From: UBA11612 sp963662375
GTDB taxonomy: Bacteria; Pseudomonadota; Alphaproteobacteria; Rhodospirillales; Rhodospirillaceae
Direction of reading: 5' to 3'
NCBI GenBank assembly: GCA_963662375.2
Contig: CAXXRP010000002.1
Coordinates: 19,312 to 83,311 of the forward strand
DNA: 64,000 nt
Position numbers and translations under genes: made by a program
In this document: positions 11,437 through 20,939 of the stretch, piece after piece
Layout of the letters: each line of letters starts with the position of its first letter
Position numbering within the stretch: the first letter of the stretch is position 1
Notes under the pieces: model-generated
The model's database searches: none
Seen by the model: the letters and a program-made list of their open reading frames with translations, nothing else
What the model was told of the DNA's origin: nothing

Positions 11437-12357
11437 TCACGGTCGGTCAGCTGGCGGTATGCTAAAGACCTGTCCCGGGTAAATCAGATCGGCGTCCTTG
11501 ATTTGGTCGGTATTGGCCGCGTAAATCAGCGTATACATGACGCCTTCGCCGTAAACACGGCGTGCTATACGCCAAAGGCTGTTGCCTTTCACAACCGTTA
11601 CCGAGCCCGGGGGCATGTCCGCCTGATTGGGATCCAACGTGAACGGAATTTCTACACGCGCCATGACATTGTTGTTGGCCCCAGTCTGGTCGGCACGTAT
11701 GGCGTGATCTCCCGCGCTGGCACGGGATTCTGGCGCCAATTCCCAAAAGCCATTTTCGTTTGCCACCGCGCGGCCCACAAATTCGTTGTCGAGATAAATC
11801 TGGACGGTGCTGCCAGGATCGGCTTTGCCGCTTAGGTTGAATCTGCCTTCGGCGCTGTAATCTATGGAGTCCACCGACAACGCCCGCATGCCCTTGGGCG
11901 CGCCCGGGCCCTGCAACACGCGACTGTGGCCTCCATCTCGTGATTGCTCAACAATGAGAATTTCGCCATCACGCTCGGGCACGGACATCACAACAACATT
12001 CTGCGAGAATAAATCGTCGCCGTCCGGGCTTCGCGCGCGCAACGAATACTGACGCGTACCCGGCGGAACCGCTTCGGTCGGGATAAAAACCCACTCGCCA
12101 CGGTTATCGGCTGTAACGCGGGCGATTTCCTCTTCGCCGTCCAGGATAATCACTGCCGCGCCGGGCTGGGCGCGGCCCGCCACAACCATGTTGCCGTCAG
12201 GATCGATACGAACAACGTCGAAGGACGGTGCACCGGGGCCGGTTTTTATCTGACCTAGCCCGCCAAGTCCGTCAGGACTCTGCAGGGCAAAGTTCAGCAG
12301 AAGCGCGGCTGCAACGATCACAACACCCACGATGGCAATGATAAATGGACGGTTCAC
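11437..12357 (-). CDS. Envelope protein with N-terminal anchor and C-terminal LysM domain
   Basis: 306 residues. An N-terminal hydrophobic segment (about residues 5-26) likely anchors it in the inner membrane. The middle holds two Ig-like beta repeats (VVAGRAQPGAAVIILDG and FNLSGKADPGSTVQIYLDN have matching cores). The C-terminal LysM module, about residues 255-303 (VVKGNSLWRIARRVYGEG to IYPGQVFSIP), should bind peptidoglycan. Such proteins are widespread in alphaproteobacteria without an agreed function. Same strand as psd, but separated by 119 nt. Confidence 0.85.
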   Translation of the reverse strand: MNRPFIIAIVGVVIVAAALLLNFALQSPDGLGGLGQIKTGPGAPSFDVVRIDPDGNMVVAGRAQPGAAVIILDGEEEIARVTADNRGEWVFIPTEAVPPGTRQYSLRARSPDGDDLFSQNVVVMSVPERDGEILIVEQSRDGGHSRVLQGPGAPKGMRALSVDSIDYSAEGRFNLSGKADPGSTVQIYLDNEFVGRAVANENGFWELAPESRASAGDHAIRADQTGANNNVMARVEIPFTLDPNQADMPPGSVTVVKGNSLWRIARRVYGEGVMYTLIYAANTDQIKDADLIYPGQVFSIPPADRP

Positions 12358-12520
12358 GACGCCTCGCCTTATGCACCTGATTTAGCGGCTCATGGCGCCC
12401 TCCAGACCGGCCACGGTCAGCCCGGGAAGACTTATAAAGGCGCCTTCGATGGGTTTACGAGATTGCGCTCGGCGATGCAACCGCGTGCCGTTGGAAACGG
12501 GGACCACCGCAGCAGTCAGG

Positions 12521-13351
12521 TCAGGGGCCGTACATCACGAAGGTAATAAGGGCCCCTAGAGCCAAGGGCAACGCCGCGACCCCTGCCAGCCCCAAGGGAT
12601 AGATGAACATGCTGATGCGTGCGGCGGGCAGCGGAATATGTTTGGCCGTGCCTTCGGTAAATAGAATTAAGGGCACCAAGACCAGGCCAATGCGCGTACT
12701 CGGGTCGCGCTCGGATAGCGCCCACGCAATCGCCAAAAGGGACGCACCGGCCCCGAGAACAATGCTGTCTCCCAGCATCAAGGACACAGCAACCTGGAAA
12801 ACGGCGTAGGCGCCGACCGCCAAAGCCAGCATAAGCGCGGTCGCGGCTAAATCGCCGTCGCCGACTATGGCGGCCTGCGCGGCGAGGGCCAATGCAACCA
12901 TGATAATTGTCATGAAAGCCACCGCGCGTTGTTCCCGCATGCGATCGAGGCGCGCGATGGCTAAAAGAGCGCCACTAGAAAGGGCAAGAACAGACACAGC
13001 GCTGGCTGCCGAAAGATCTCCGTTTAAAGCAAGGCCATTGTTCAGGCTCGCCAATGTAGATACCAGAATGACTACTCCCGCGGTAGCAGCGGACCAGAAC
13101 CGCTTGGGGCCAAAAAAATCGAGCACCATTCCAGCCATAGCGGCGCCACCAGCGATATGTCCAATTCGTCCAAGTGAGTCAGCCGGCAACCATCCAGGGG
13201 TCAGCAGAAAACCCCAAGAAGCAATAAATCCGCCTATCACGGCTATCCCCGCGAGACGTGCGCCACGCTCAGCACCGGCGGCAGCCCGTATAACACCAGC
13301 AACAACCACAGTAAAAACGACGGGCAAGAAAATTATGAGCAAAGATTCCAC
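12521..13351 (-). CDS. Uncharacterised polytopic membrane protein
   Basis: About 276 residues from GTG 13351, nearly all hydrophobic, with roughly nine to ten predicted membrane helices, beginning LLIIFLPVVFTVVVAGVI. No catalytic or transport motif is recognised. The frame is open upstream to 13471, but that extension is polar and unlike a membrane protein N-terminus, so the GTG just before the first helix is preferred with low certainty. It stands alone between the LysM gene and the cytochrome genes. I cannot assign a function. Confidence 0.6.
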   Translation of the reverse strand: MESLLIIFLPVVFTVVVAGVIRAAAGAERGARLAGIAVIGGFIASWGFLLTPGWLPADSLGRIGHIAGGAAMAGMVLDFFGPKRFWSAATAGVVILVSTLASLNNGLALNGDLSAASAVSVLALSSGALLAIARLDRMREQRAVAFMTIIMVALALAAQAAIVGDGDLAATALMLALAVGAYAVFQVAVSLMLGDSIVLGAGASLLAIAWALSERDPSTRIGLVLVPLILFTEGTAKHIPLPAARISMFIYPLGLAGVAALPLALGALITFVMYGP

Positions 13352-13504
13352 GGCGGACTCACAGCGATTGACGCGGTATTGCCGGCCGCCGAAGACCGAG
13401 CGTGCCGCCAATACATTCATTTTTATGATGTTTTTGCCAGCCGCACCAGCGGGCAGGTACTGAAACTCCAAATTTTCGTGCAGCCAGACTTCGGTTAAAG
13501 CCGC

Positions 13505-14842
13505 TCAGCGCTGTTTGGCGACGTCTTCAGCGGTAACGCGTGCGCCTTTGTTGTCCCACGCCGTGCGCAGATAATTGCTAAGGGCTGCCACTTCCTCGTC
13601 GTTCAACTTGTCTCGGAACGAGCTCATGTCTTCCCACGCCCCGAACGGTGCCGGACCCTCGGCTGGCACGTCGGCCCCGTAGAGAATCACGTTGATGAGC
13701 GAAGCGGCGTTGGGAGCCTGCACGATGGCGCTGCCGGATACGGGCGGTGCCTTCAGGAACGCGCCGCGACCGGACTTAAGATGACATTCCTCGCAATATT
13801 CGTCATAGACTGCCAGACCAAGAGCCTGTTCCTCCTCGCTGATCGTCTGCTCGGTATCGCGCTCAATAGGCGCCAGGCTCTTGATGTAGACTGCCATGGC
13901 CTTAGCGTCGGCTTTTGTGAGGTTCTGTGTACTGTTGATGATAACTTCGTTCATAGGGCCGAAAGTGCCTGCCCTGGAGCTGTGACCGGTCCTCAGGTAT
14001 TTCGCCACATCGGCTTCTGACCAAGATCCAAGACCGGTAGAAGCCGATGTCAAGTTCACCCCCGACCACTTCCGGACTTTTTCGTCCTCTACCACATCGA
14101 AATATGTGCCGCCCGAAAGAGCCTGCCCGCCTGCCTCCGCTAAAAATAAATTCCGCGGCGTGTGGCAGGCGCCGCAATGGCCGAGACCTTCCGTCAAATA
14201 AGCGCCCCGATTCCATTCCTCGGACTGGGCGGGATCAGGCTGGTAAACCGCTGTATCGGCAAACAACAGATTCCAGAAAAACAATCCCAGGCGGACGTTG
14301 AACGGAAACAGCATATCGTTTTCAGGCGGCGTATGCTTAACCGGCTCCAATGACATGATATAGGCGTAGATCGCCTTCATGTCCTCGTCGGTCACCTTGC
14401 TGAACGCCGTGTAAGGAAACGCCGGATACAGGTGGCTTCCGCCTGCCGATACGCCGCTGCGCATGGCACGGGAAAATTCTTCTTCGGTCCACGCGCCTAT
14501 TCCTGTTTCCCTATCGGGCGAGATATTGGGTGAGTAAATCGTGCCGAAGGGTTCGGGGAAAGGCCCACCGGCCAGGTGGAAGGGAACCCCCCCCCCAAAC
14601 CTGGGGCCATCCCTGTAGGTGTGGCAACTCACGCAATTGCCTATGGTCGCCAGATACCGGCCCAGCTCCATCAGCGGATTTACTAGCGCGGCGGGCGGCC
14701 CATCCACCGTTTCAGCCGTGGCTTCTTCGGTCGACCCAACATCCTGTACTTGTGACAGCGCCACAGGGACCGTGATTGCCGCCGACAGGACCGCTACGAA
14801 CACTCCGAATAAGAGAGTGTTCAGGAAGAAACGGGTTTGCAC
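13505..14842 (-). CDS. Triheme c-type cytochrome, alcohol/aldehyde dehydrogenase cytochrome-subunit type
   Basis: 445 residues with an N-terminal signal/anchor (about residues 8-30) and three c-type heme sites: CVSCH (70-74), CGACH (223-227) and CECCH-like CEECH (350-354). Spacing and surrounding blocks (GRYLATIGNCVSCH, NRGAYLTEGLGHCGACHTPRN) match the cytochrome subunit of periplasmic PQQ or flavin dehydrogenases such as AdhB and gluconate dehydrogenase. No catalytic dehydrogenase subunit is next to it, so its electron donor is unknown. Two cytochrome c' genes lie just upstream on the same strand. An odd run of nine C near 14588 lies within the coding region but the frame holds. Confidence 0.9.
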   Translation of the reverse strand: MQTRFFLNTLLFGVFVAVLSAAITVPVALSQVQDVGSTEEATAETVDGPPAALVNPLMELGRYLATIGNCVSCHTYRDGPRFGGGVPFHLAGGPFPEPFGTIYSPNISPDRETGIGAWTEEEFSRAMRSGVSAGGSHLYPAFPYTAFSKVTDEDMKAIYAYIMSLEPVKHTPPENDMLFPFNVRLGLFFWNLLFADTAVYQPDPAQSEEWNRGAYLTEGLGHCGACHTPRNLFLAEAGGQALSGGTYFDVVEDEKVRKWSGVNLTSASTGLGSWSEADVAKYLRTGHSSRAGTFGPMNEVIINSTQNLTKADAKAMAVYIKSLAPIERDTEQTISEEEQALGLAVYDEYCEECHLKSGRGAFLKAPPVSGSAIVQAPNAASLINVILYGADVPAEGPAPFGAWEDMSSFRDKLNDEEVAALSNYLRTAWDNKGARVTAEDVAKQR

Positions 14843-14944
14843 AGGCTTAGCTCTAATTACGCCTAAGTCTATATTACGGACCGCATAATGTGCGCCGCCC
14901 GCCGTTGAAAAGGCAGGCGTTGTATAATCACAACTCGTGGTAAC

Positions 14945-15394
14945 TTACTCTTTCTTTCGGTAGACATCGTGACACTGCTTGCAAGACAGGGCATTGAGAA
15001 TATTGGCAAAGGCCGCATCCTTACCTTTTTCTTTGGCGATTTGAACCACGACCGTCAATTTTTCAGAAAAATCGTTCATCTTCGCCGAAAAATCATCCCA
15101 GTCTTCCCAGACCTTGTCCAGAGCATGCCCGCCGTGCACTTCCTTCTCGAAGCTGCTCAAAGCTTGCTGAGCAGAAATAGCGATCACCTCAAGGTGGCCG
15201 ATGATGTTCTCATCGGGGATCGCCAGCGACAGTATTTGGCCCAAAGCCGCAGTCTGTGCGTCCATGGTATTCATGATGTGCTGCCTGTAGTCGATCACAT
15301 CTTTATCGTCGGCTTGCGCCGTGGTGGACAGAGTAAGCGCCGCAACCGTAGCCGCCGCCACGATGCCACCTGTTAATTTAGACAGTCGTTTCAT
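14945..15394 (-). CDS. Cytochrome c' / c-556 family protein
   Basis: 149-residue periplasmic class II cytochrome: signal peptide about 1-28 (ends TTAQA), four-helix-bundle pattern, and a C-terminal heme site CKQCH (138-142). ATG 15394 has GAGG 8 nt upstream. It resembles the neighbour at 15684-16142 (shared DYRQH-MNTMDAQ / DYRQHVMATLGSQ start of mature protein), so the two are paralogues from tandem duplication. Roles proposed for the family include electron transfer and nitric oxide binding; none is shown here. Confidence 0.92.
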   Translation of the reverse strand: MKRLSKLTGGIVAAATVAALTLSTTAQADDKDVIDYRQHIMNTMDAQTAALGQILSLAIPDENIIGHLEVIAISAQQALSSFEKEVHGGHALDKVWEDWDDFSAKMNDFSEKLTVVVQIAKEKGKDAAFANILNALSCKQCHDVYRKKE

Positions 15395-15632
15395 TTAAAA
15401 AGCCTCACATGCTTCGAACTGCTTCATTTATGCTTTGAAATATGTCGATTGTTTGGGTTCCAACCTGGAATTCAAAGCCTCGCGTGAGGGCGATTAGGCG
15501 CCCTGCTTTCTCGGTTATGAACCGATGGTTTACTAGAGAAACTCAAGATGTGGCAAGGGATTTAGGCTAGTTAAATACGCGGTTCCAAATCGTAGGACAT
15601 ATAGTGTCACCGGATTTTAGGGCTGAAAAGCG

Positions 15633-15662
15633 AAGCGCCCGCCTCGGCAGAGGCGGGCGCTT
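15633..15662 (-). terminator. Strong terminator hairpin between two cytochrome c' genes
   Basis: Perfect 13-bp stem beginning AAGCGCCCGCCTC with a 4-nt loop, 21 nt past the stop of the upstream cytochrome gene. On the minus strand CGCTTTTC follows. It likely ends that transcript, so the second cytochrome c' gene needs its own promoter. Confidence 0.75.
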
Positions 15663-15683
15663 ACATCCGTTACTGAATTTTAA

Positions 15684-16142
15684 TTATTCCGCGTAGCGGT
15701 AGTCGTCGTGACATCCTTTGCAGGTGAAGCTCGTCTTCACCAGGGGCGCAGCCGCGGCCATTCCCCCGTCCTCCTCCGCAGCTTTGTCTAGCGCCGCTAA
15801 CTTTTCCACCAGCTCGTTCATCTTGCCGGAAAAATCATCCCACTTCGCCCACACAGCTGGCATAGCGTCACCTTTGGACGTGCCACCCTCCACATGTGGC
15901 TCGAAGGCCTTCAATGCTTGGGTCGAGGTGAGCGCTAACGCTTTTACGTGGCTCGCGAAATTATCCGGCGGCACCTTCTCCTGCAAAATCATGAACAACG
16001 CGCCAGCCTGCGAACCCAGGGTGGCCATCACATGTTGCCGATAGTCAATCTTGTCTTGATCGTCCGCGTGCGCCGCCACGGGCACCACGGCGACCATAGC
16101 CGCCATAGTCAGGCCGCCAACGATTTGCTTCAGACGGGTCAT
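15684..16142 (-). CDS. Cytochrome c' family protein
   Basis: 152-residue periplasmic cytochrome with signal peptide (ends VAAHA, about residue 27) and a C-terminal heme attachment site CKGCH five residues from DYRYAE. ATG 16142 is chosen over 16157 because GGAGG lies exactly 8 nt upstream. Paralogue of the 14945-15394 protein. A strong hairpin follows the stop. Confidence 0.92.
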   Translation of the reverse strand: MTRLKQIVGGLTMAAMVAVVPVAAHADDQDKIDYRQHVMATLGSQAGALFMILQEKVPPDNFASHVKALALTSTQALKAFEPHVEGGTSKGDAMPAVWAKWDDFSGKMNELVEKLAALDKAAEEDGGMAAAAPLVKTSFTCKGCHDDYRYAE

Positions 16143-16343
16143 ATAGCAAGCCTCCAATGCTTCGAGATGTTGATCGTGTGTATAGACCGCTATCCTTAAT
16201 GTTATTGCTCTTGGGCGGGCGTACCGCCTGAAATTCAGAGCGCAAAGCTTTACAAAGAACCTGCGATAGTGGCAAGAGCTTCCGGCCCCATAGGGTCAGC
16301 AAACCGCGCAACCCCCAATTAGATATGTCTTTGTGACCGGATT

Positions 16344-16946
16344 ATGACCCACCCACCCACGCCCAGTCAGCTCCAATCGCTCTGTGTCTTCTGCGGCTCG
16401 CAGGCGGGCACCGATCCTGCGTTTCAGGAGGCAGCCCAGACTCTGGGTCGGTCACTGGCGGCGCATGGCACAACCCTTGTCTTCGGCGGCGGGCGTGTGG
16501 GGCTTATGGGCACGGTGGCGGATTCCGTTCTGGCTGGAGGCGGCAACGTTGTTGGTGTAATCCCCGACTTTCTTAAAGATAAAGAACTCGCGCATCTGGG
16601 CGCGATCGAAATGCTCGTCGTTCCGGACATGCACACCCGCAAACGGACAATGTTTGAGCGGAGCGACGCTTTCTGCATTTTGCCTGGCGGTGTGGGCACC
16701 CTGGATGAGATGTTTGAGATCGTTACGTGGCGGCAGCTTCACCGACACAACAAGCCCATTGTTGTCGTTAATACTGCCGGATACTGGTCCCATCTGATGG
16801 GATTGTTCGATCAGTTCATCACTGCCGGTTTCGCTCATGCAGGCCACGACTCGCTTGTGACGGTTGTGGAGCGGGCCGAGGACGTTGTCGACATCGCGGA
16901 GGCTGAATTAAAAAACCCAAAGCCGTTCGTTCTGTTTGAGGTCTAG
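16344..16946 (+). CDS. LOG-family nucleotide 5'-monophosphate phosphoribohydrolase
   Basis: 200-residue Rossmann-fold protein of the LOG (Lonely Guy) / TIGR00730 family, which cleaves AMP- or cytokinin-type nucleotides to base plus ribose 5-phosphate. The diagnostic GGGRVGLMG (48-56) and PGGVGTLDE (114-122) with the catalytic Arg/Glu are all there. Often mis-annotated as lysine decarboxylase. It is monocistronic here, 174 nt before icd. Physiological substrate in bacteria is uncertain. Confidence 0.93.
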   Translation: MTHPPTPSQLQSLCVFCGSQAGTDPAFQEAAQTLGRSLAAHGTTLVFGGGRVGLMGTVADSVLAGGGNVVGVIPDFLKDKELAHLGAIEMLVVPDMHTRKRTMFERSDAFCILPGGVGTLDEMFEIVTWRQLHRHNKPIVVVNTAGYWSHLMGLFDQFITAGFAHAGHDSLVTVVERAEDVVDIAEAELKNPKPFVLFEV

Positions 16947-17120
16947 CCCTTGGATAACATCGCCGGTTCGCGGCTGAATCAGCGGATTCCCGACTTGTGC
17001 GCCAGTTGGCCTATGCACTAATTTCCCAGCCGTACCCTCCACGGCACTCTGAAACGCCAACCTAGGACGTCAGCTTCTCACGGGCCTCGCTACCACCGGT
17101 CCCGCAAAAAGGGAATTTTC

Positions 17121-18335
17121 ATGTCTAAAATCAAGGTAAAAACCCCCATCGTCGACCTGGACGGCGATGAGATGACGCGCATCATCTGGCAGTTCATCAA
17201 GGAGAAACTGATCCTGCCGTACCTTGATGTGGAATTGAAATATTATGATCTAAGTGTGGAGCACCGCGATGAAACCCACGATCAGGTGACCATCGACGCC
17301 GCGAACGCCATTAAGCAATACGGCGTCGGCGTGAAGTGCGCCACCATCACCCCGGACGAAGCGCGGGTGACAGAATTCAATCTCAAAAAAATGTGGCGTT
17401 CGCCCAACGGCACCATCCGCAACATCCTGGGCGGGACCGTGTTTCGTGAACCGATCATTTGCAAGAACGTGCCGCGCCTCGTGCCCGGCTGGACGCAACC
17501 CATCATCATCGGGCGCCACGCTTTCGGCGACCAATATAAGGCGACCGATTTCAAGGTGCCGGGCCCAGGCAAGCTCACCATGACCTTCAAGCCCGCCGAC
17601 GGCGGCGAGGCTACGGAATATGAAATTTACGACTATCCCGGCAGCGGTGTCGCCATGGGCATGTATAACCTTGACGAATCGATCGCCGGTTTTGCCCGCG
17701 CCTGTTTCAACTACGGCTTGTCACGCGGATATCCAGTGTACATGTCCACCAAGAATACAATCCTCAAGGCCTATGACGGTCGGTTTAAGGATATTTTCCA
17801 GGAGGTGTTTGACGCCGCGTTCAAATCACGTTTTGACGATAAGCGGCTGACATATGAGCACCGCCTGATCGACGACATGGTTGCCTCGGCGTTGAAATGG
17901 TCGGGCGGTTTTGTTTGGGCGTGCAAGAACTACGATGGCGATGTTCAATCCGATACCGTAGCGCAGGGCTTTGGATCACTGGGGCTTATGACTTCTGTTC
18001 TGCTCACGCCTGACGGTGAAACGGTGGAGGCGGAGGCCGCACACGGCACGGTCACGCGCCACTATCGCCTGCACCAGCAGGGCAAGGAGACCTCCACCAA
18101 TCCCATGGCGTCGATCTTTGCCTGGACTCAAGGCCTTAAGTACAGCGGCAAATTCGACAATACCCCAGAGGTCTCTCGCTTCGGCGAAACATTGGAAAAA
18201 GTATGCATCAAAGCGGTCGAAAATGGATGCATGACCAAAGACCTCGCCATTCTTGTGGGGCCCGAGCAGCCGTGGATGACCACCAGCCAGTTCCTGAATA
18301 AACTAGACGAAATGCTGCAAATAGAAATGAAATAG
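17121..18335 (+). CDS. icd: NADP-dependent isocitrate dehydrogenase
   Basis: TCA-cycle enzyme giving 2-oxoglutarate, CO2 and NADPH. At 404 residues and beginning KIKVKTPIVDLDGDEMTRIIW, it belongs to the homodimeric eukaryote-like subfamily usual in alphaproteobacteria, not the E. coli type. The substrate site WRSPNGTIRNILGGTVFREPI and metal/NADP region EAAHGTVTRHYR are intact. ATG 17121 follows AAAAAGGGAA. Confidence 0.96.
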   Translation: MSKIKVKTPIVDLDGDEMTRIIWQFIKEKLILPYLDVELKYYDLSVEHRDETHDQVTIDAANAIKQYGVGVKCATITPDEARVTEFNLKKMWRSPNGTIRNILGGTVFREPIICKNVPRLVPGWTQPIIIGRHAFGDQYKATDFKVPGPGKLTMTFKPADGGEATEYEIYDYPGSGVAMGMYNLDESIAGFARACFNYGLSRGYPVYMSTKNTILKAYDGRFKDIFQEVFDAAFKSRFDDKRLTYEHRLIDDMVASALKWSGGFVWACKNYDGDVQSDTVAQGFGSLGLMTSVLLTPDGETVEAEAAHGTVTRHYRLHQQGKETSTNPMASIFAWTQGLKYSGKFDNTPEVSRFGETLEKVCIKAVENGCMTKDLAILVGPEQPWMTTSQFLNKLDEMLQIEMK

Positions 18336-18398
18336 GCTGGCGCCACGTTGCGCTAACGTCAGCCGAAATGCCGGGCGTTCACTCCTGCCCAGCCGGGG

Positions 18399-19076
18399 CT
18401 ACTGTTCGTCGAATCCTTTACGCAACTTCAGTATCTGCGCTTTGGTTGCCGGCACCATCTTGCCGCCAGATTTTGGCAAAACCCAGTGATAACTGCCGTC
18501 GCGGCCGATCACGGCGATTTTTTTGCCACGGCGCGAAAACACGCGGCGGTGAGACACTGACTGGTCCACGTAGGTCACACGCCAATCATCGTCTTTCTTG
18601 AACATGTACTCGTGACTCTCCATGAATTGCCTGATGAACTTCTTATCAACGATGGTGATGTTGGAAATCACCCAGCACAGACCTTCAAACGACCAGTAAC
18701 TCGCCAATCCAACCAGTTCCTTGGCCGGGTTAAAGTAGGGATAAAAAGGGAACGAGCGGCATGCCAGAGAACGATTGTCACGTTCGCAATGCTCCACGCC
18801 ACGACATTCAATGGCGCGACAGTCCGAACCCTTCAAATCCGCCAGTTCTTTCTTTGCATCGGGAGTCGTCGCCTTATACGGCTTCCACAAGTTGGTGCGC
18901 GATTTAAGTAATTTCCACTCGGTGTCTTCGACAATAGGAATGGCGTGATCGGTCGAACAACACACGGGCTTCCCGCCATTCAAATGCGCGCATTTTTTTC
19001 CACAGTCGTAAATCTTAGAAATCGGCGCCTGGAATTGACGATAAATTTCCGCGTAGTGCTTTGGCTGTAAGGACAT
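18399..19076 (-). CDS. Cysteine-rich conserved hypothetical protein
   Basis: 225 residues, no signal peptide or membrane segment. It carries a cysteine array in its first 140 residues: CGKKC near 25-29, CC near 39-40, then spaced cysteines through IECRGVEHCERDNRSLACRS and one in EGLCWVI. This recalls YkgJ-type CxxxCxxCC metal/Fe-S-binding proteins but the spacing differs, so I would only say it probably binds metal. Stop lies 63 nt from icd (convergent). Function unknown. Confidence 0.7.
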   Translation of the reverse strand: MSLQPKHYAEIYRQFQAPISKIYDCGKKCAHLNGGKPVCCSTDHAIPIVEDTEWKLLKSRTNLWKPYKATTPDAKKELADLKGSDCRAIECRGVEHCERDNRSLACRSFPFYPYFNPAKELVGLASYWSFEGLCWVISNITIVDKKFIRQFMESHEYMFKKDDDWRVTYVDQSVSHRRVFSRRGKKIAVIGRDGSYHWVLPKSGGKMVPATKAQILKLRKGFDEQ

Positions 19077-19300
19077 TGTACGGGTACAATCCTGAAATGG
19101 CGAACGGGAGGTTCCGCATATTGGTTTGAGCGTTTACCGCAAGGGTAGCGGCAACGGGTGGTGGACGGTTCGTTCAAGCGGTATAGCCTGCATTCACCGC
19201 CTTTGAAAAGACCTGCGCCGTCGAATTAAGATTCTGGGTGCGGCAACTTCATCGTCGTGTCACAAATAAGTCACGACTGCATGCAAATGGGGTTCGTACC

Positions 19301-19692
19301 ATGCAAGCATATCTGTGGATCGGGCTAAGGGGTCCACTCGGCAGAATGGCTCGTCACTGGAGCAACGGCCTGGCGACAGTGATCGTCGGTGTTGGTTTTC
19401 CGTGGGGCACCTTGGCCATTAACGTTATCGGCTCTTTCATCATTAGCTTCGCAGCCGTGGCTTTGAGCGCCGATGGCCGCTTTCCATCCTCCAATGCGGC
19501 CCGCCAGTTCCTCATGGTGGGCGTTTGCGGCGGATACACGACGTTCTCCGCCTTCGGCTTGCAGACACCTTAACGCTGATCGAAGGCGGCCAATGGCTGC
19601 CGGCCGTAGCCAATGCCGGGCTATCTGTAGGGTTTTGTATCGGAGCTGTTTGGCTCGGTTATTTGGTGGGGCTTCTTATAAGTCCGCGATAG
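19301..19692 (+). pseudogene. crcB: Fluoride channel CrcB/Fluc, frameshifted
   Basis: CrcB exports fluoride as a dual-topology dimer. The N-terminal two thirds carry NVIGSFII and the diagnostic GGYTTFSAF, but the frame stops at 19571-19573 after LQTP. The next frame continues with the missing last part (LTLIEGGQWLPAVANAGLSV, VWLGYLVGLLI) to a TAG at 19690. A single base loss or two-base gain at about 19566-19570 separates them. Either a pseudogene or one sequencing error. I looked for a fluoride riboswitch upstream and saw none. Confidence 0.82.
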
Positions 19693-19712
19693 TCGTCGTG
19701 CCAGTGCCGTCC

Positions 19713-20930
19713 CTATTCGTGGCGTAGAGCTTCGATAGGATTGAGCTGCGCCGCGCGGCGCGCGGGCATAAAGCCGAAAATAACCCCCACCATGGCTGAG
19801 AACGCAAATGCTATACATGCGGTGACCGGATCGAACACAAAGGGCACGTTGATGGCCGGCGCCACCGCCGCCGCGCCGATCAATCCTAAAATGATGCCCG
19901 CGAGACCCCCAAATGCAGACAACATGGCCGCCTCCACGAGGAAGTGCATCATCACCTCTTGCTCCGTTGCGCCGATAGCCAACCGGATTCCTATCTCCCG
20001 GGTGCGTTCGGTTACAGACACCAACATAATATTCATGATTCCGATGCCCCCCACCAACAGGCTCACCGCGGCGATTGCACTCAAGAAGGTGGTCATGATG
20101 CCGATCGTACTTTCCATGACTTCCGATACTTCGGTCATATCGAGCACGTTAAAGTTGGAGTCCTGATCTTCAGCGACTCTGCGACGCTCACGCATGACCC
20201 GGGTAACCTGCTCTTTGAGTAATCCCAAGCCTTCCGGTGTAAACGCAGAAATGAATATCTGCGGCACACGGTTCGATCCGGCAAGACGGCGCTGGTAGGT
20301 TCGGATCGGCATCACGACCACCAAGTCCTGGTCGCCGCCGAACATCACTTGTCCCTTGGATTCGAGAATACCGATCACGTCACACGAAATTTTACCGACG
20401 CGGATGGGTGCGCCGATCGGGTCTTGCCCCGGAAACATCTCCTCCTGAATGGTCGAACCAATGATGCAAACCGCCTTTCCGACCTGCTCCTCGCCAAGCG
20501 TAAAGTTGCGACCGTCGGTAAGGTTCCAGTTTCTCACCAAGGTGAATTCACTGGTGGTTCCAACGACGTTGGACCGGCGGTTCTCATTGCCTGCTACGAC
20601 CTGCGCCATGCGTTGCGCGTACGGCGCGATAGCAGCGATATCGGGAACTTCGCGGCGCAGGGCTACGACGTCGGCCAACTCAAAGAGCGGAGACGACGTG
20701 GCCGCGCCACCCATACGATGATTACGCCCTGGCATGAGGGTCAGCATATTGCTGCCCATCTTAGAAATTTCACTGCCCACCTGCGCTGTCGTGCCAGCGC
20801 CTAAGGTCACAATGATGATGACCGCCGCGACGCCAATGATGATCCCGAGCACTGTAAGGCCGGACCGGAGGAGGTTCCTCCTAATCTCTTTTAGCGCCAT
20901 TATCAGTGTATTGCCGAACATCGAACTCAC
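19713..20930 (-). CDS. MacB-type ABC transporter permease
   Basis: 405 residues with an N-terminal membrane helix (about 20-45), a large periplasmic MacB_PCD domain (about 45-240) and a C-terminal FtsX domain with three helices (GGIGIMNIMLVSVTERTREIGIR is the family hallmark). Unlike E. coli MacB, the ATPase is a separate gene immediately upstream (gap 9 nt). It forms an exporter with the adaptor and ATPase; an outer-membrane TolC-like partner is not in this window. Substrate unknown. Confidence 0.93.
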   Translation of the reverse strand: MSSMFGNTLIMALKEIRRNLLRSGLTVLGIIIGVAAVIIIVTLGAGTTAQVGSEISKMGSNMLTLMPGRNHRMGGAATSSPLFELADVVALRREVPDIAAIAPYAQRMAQVVAGNENRRSNVVGTTSEFTLVRNWNLTDGRNFTLGEEQVGKAVCIIGSTIQEEMFPGQDPIGAPIRVGKISCDVIGILESKGQVMFGGDQDLVVVMPIRTYQRRLAGSNRVPQIFISAFTPEGLGLLKEQVTRVMRERRRVAEDQDSNFNVLDMTEVSEVMESTIGIMTTFLSAIAAVSLLVGGIGIMNIMLVSVTERTREIGIRLAIGATEQEVMMHFLVEAAMLSAFGGLAGIILGLIGAAAVAPAINVPFVFDPVTACIAFAFSAMVGVIFGFMPARRAAQLNPIEALRHE

Positions 20931-20939
20931 CAGTATTCC

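Noticed and set aside
16947..17120. tRNA gene before icd
   Set aside because: No T-arm GGTTC-like element with matching acceptor stem.
18336..18366. Terminator after icd
   Set aside because: GGCTG...CAGCC can pair but the stem is short and interrupted, with no T-run.
19077..19300. Fluoride riboswitch before crcB
   Set aside because: I looked for the GGNGAUGG...CCGCC core and did not find it.
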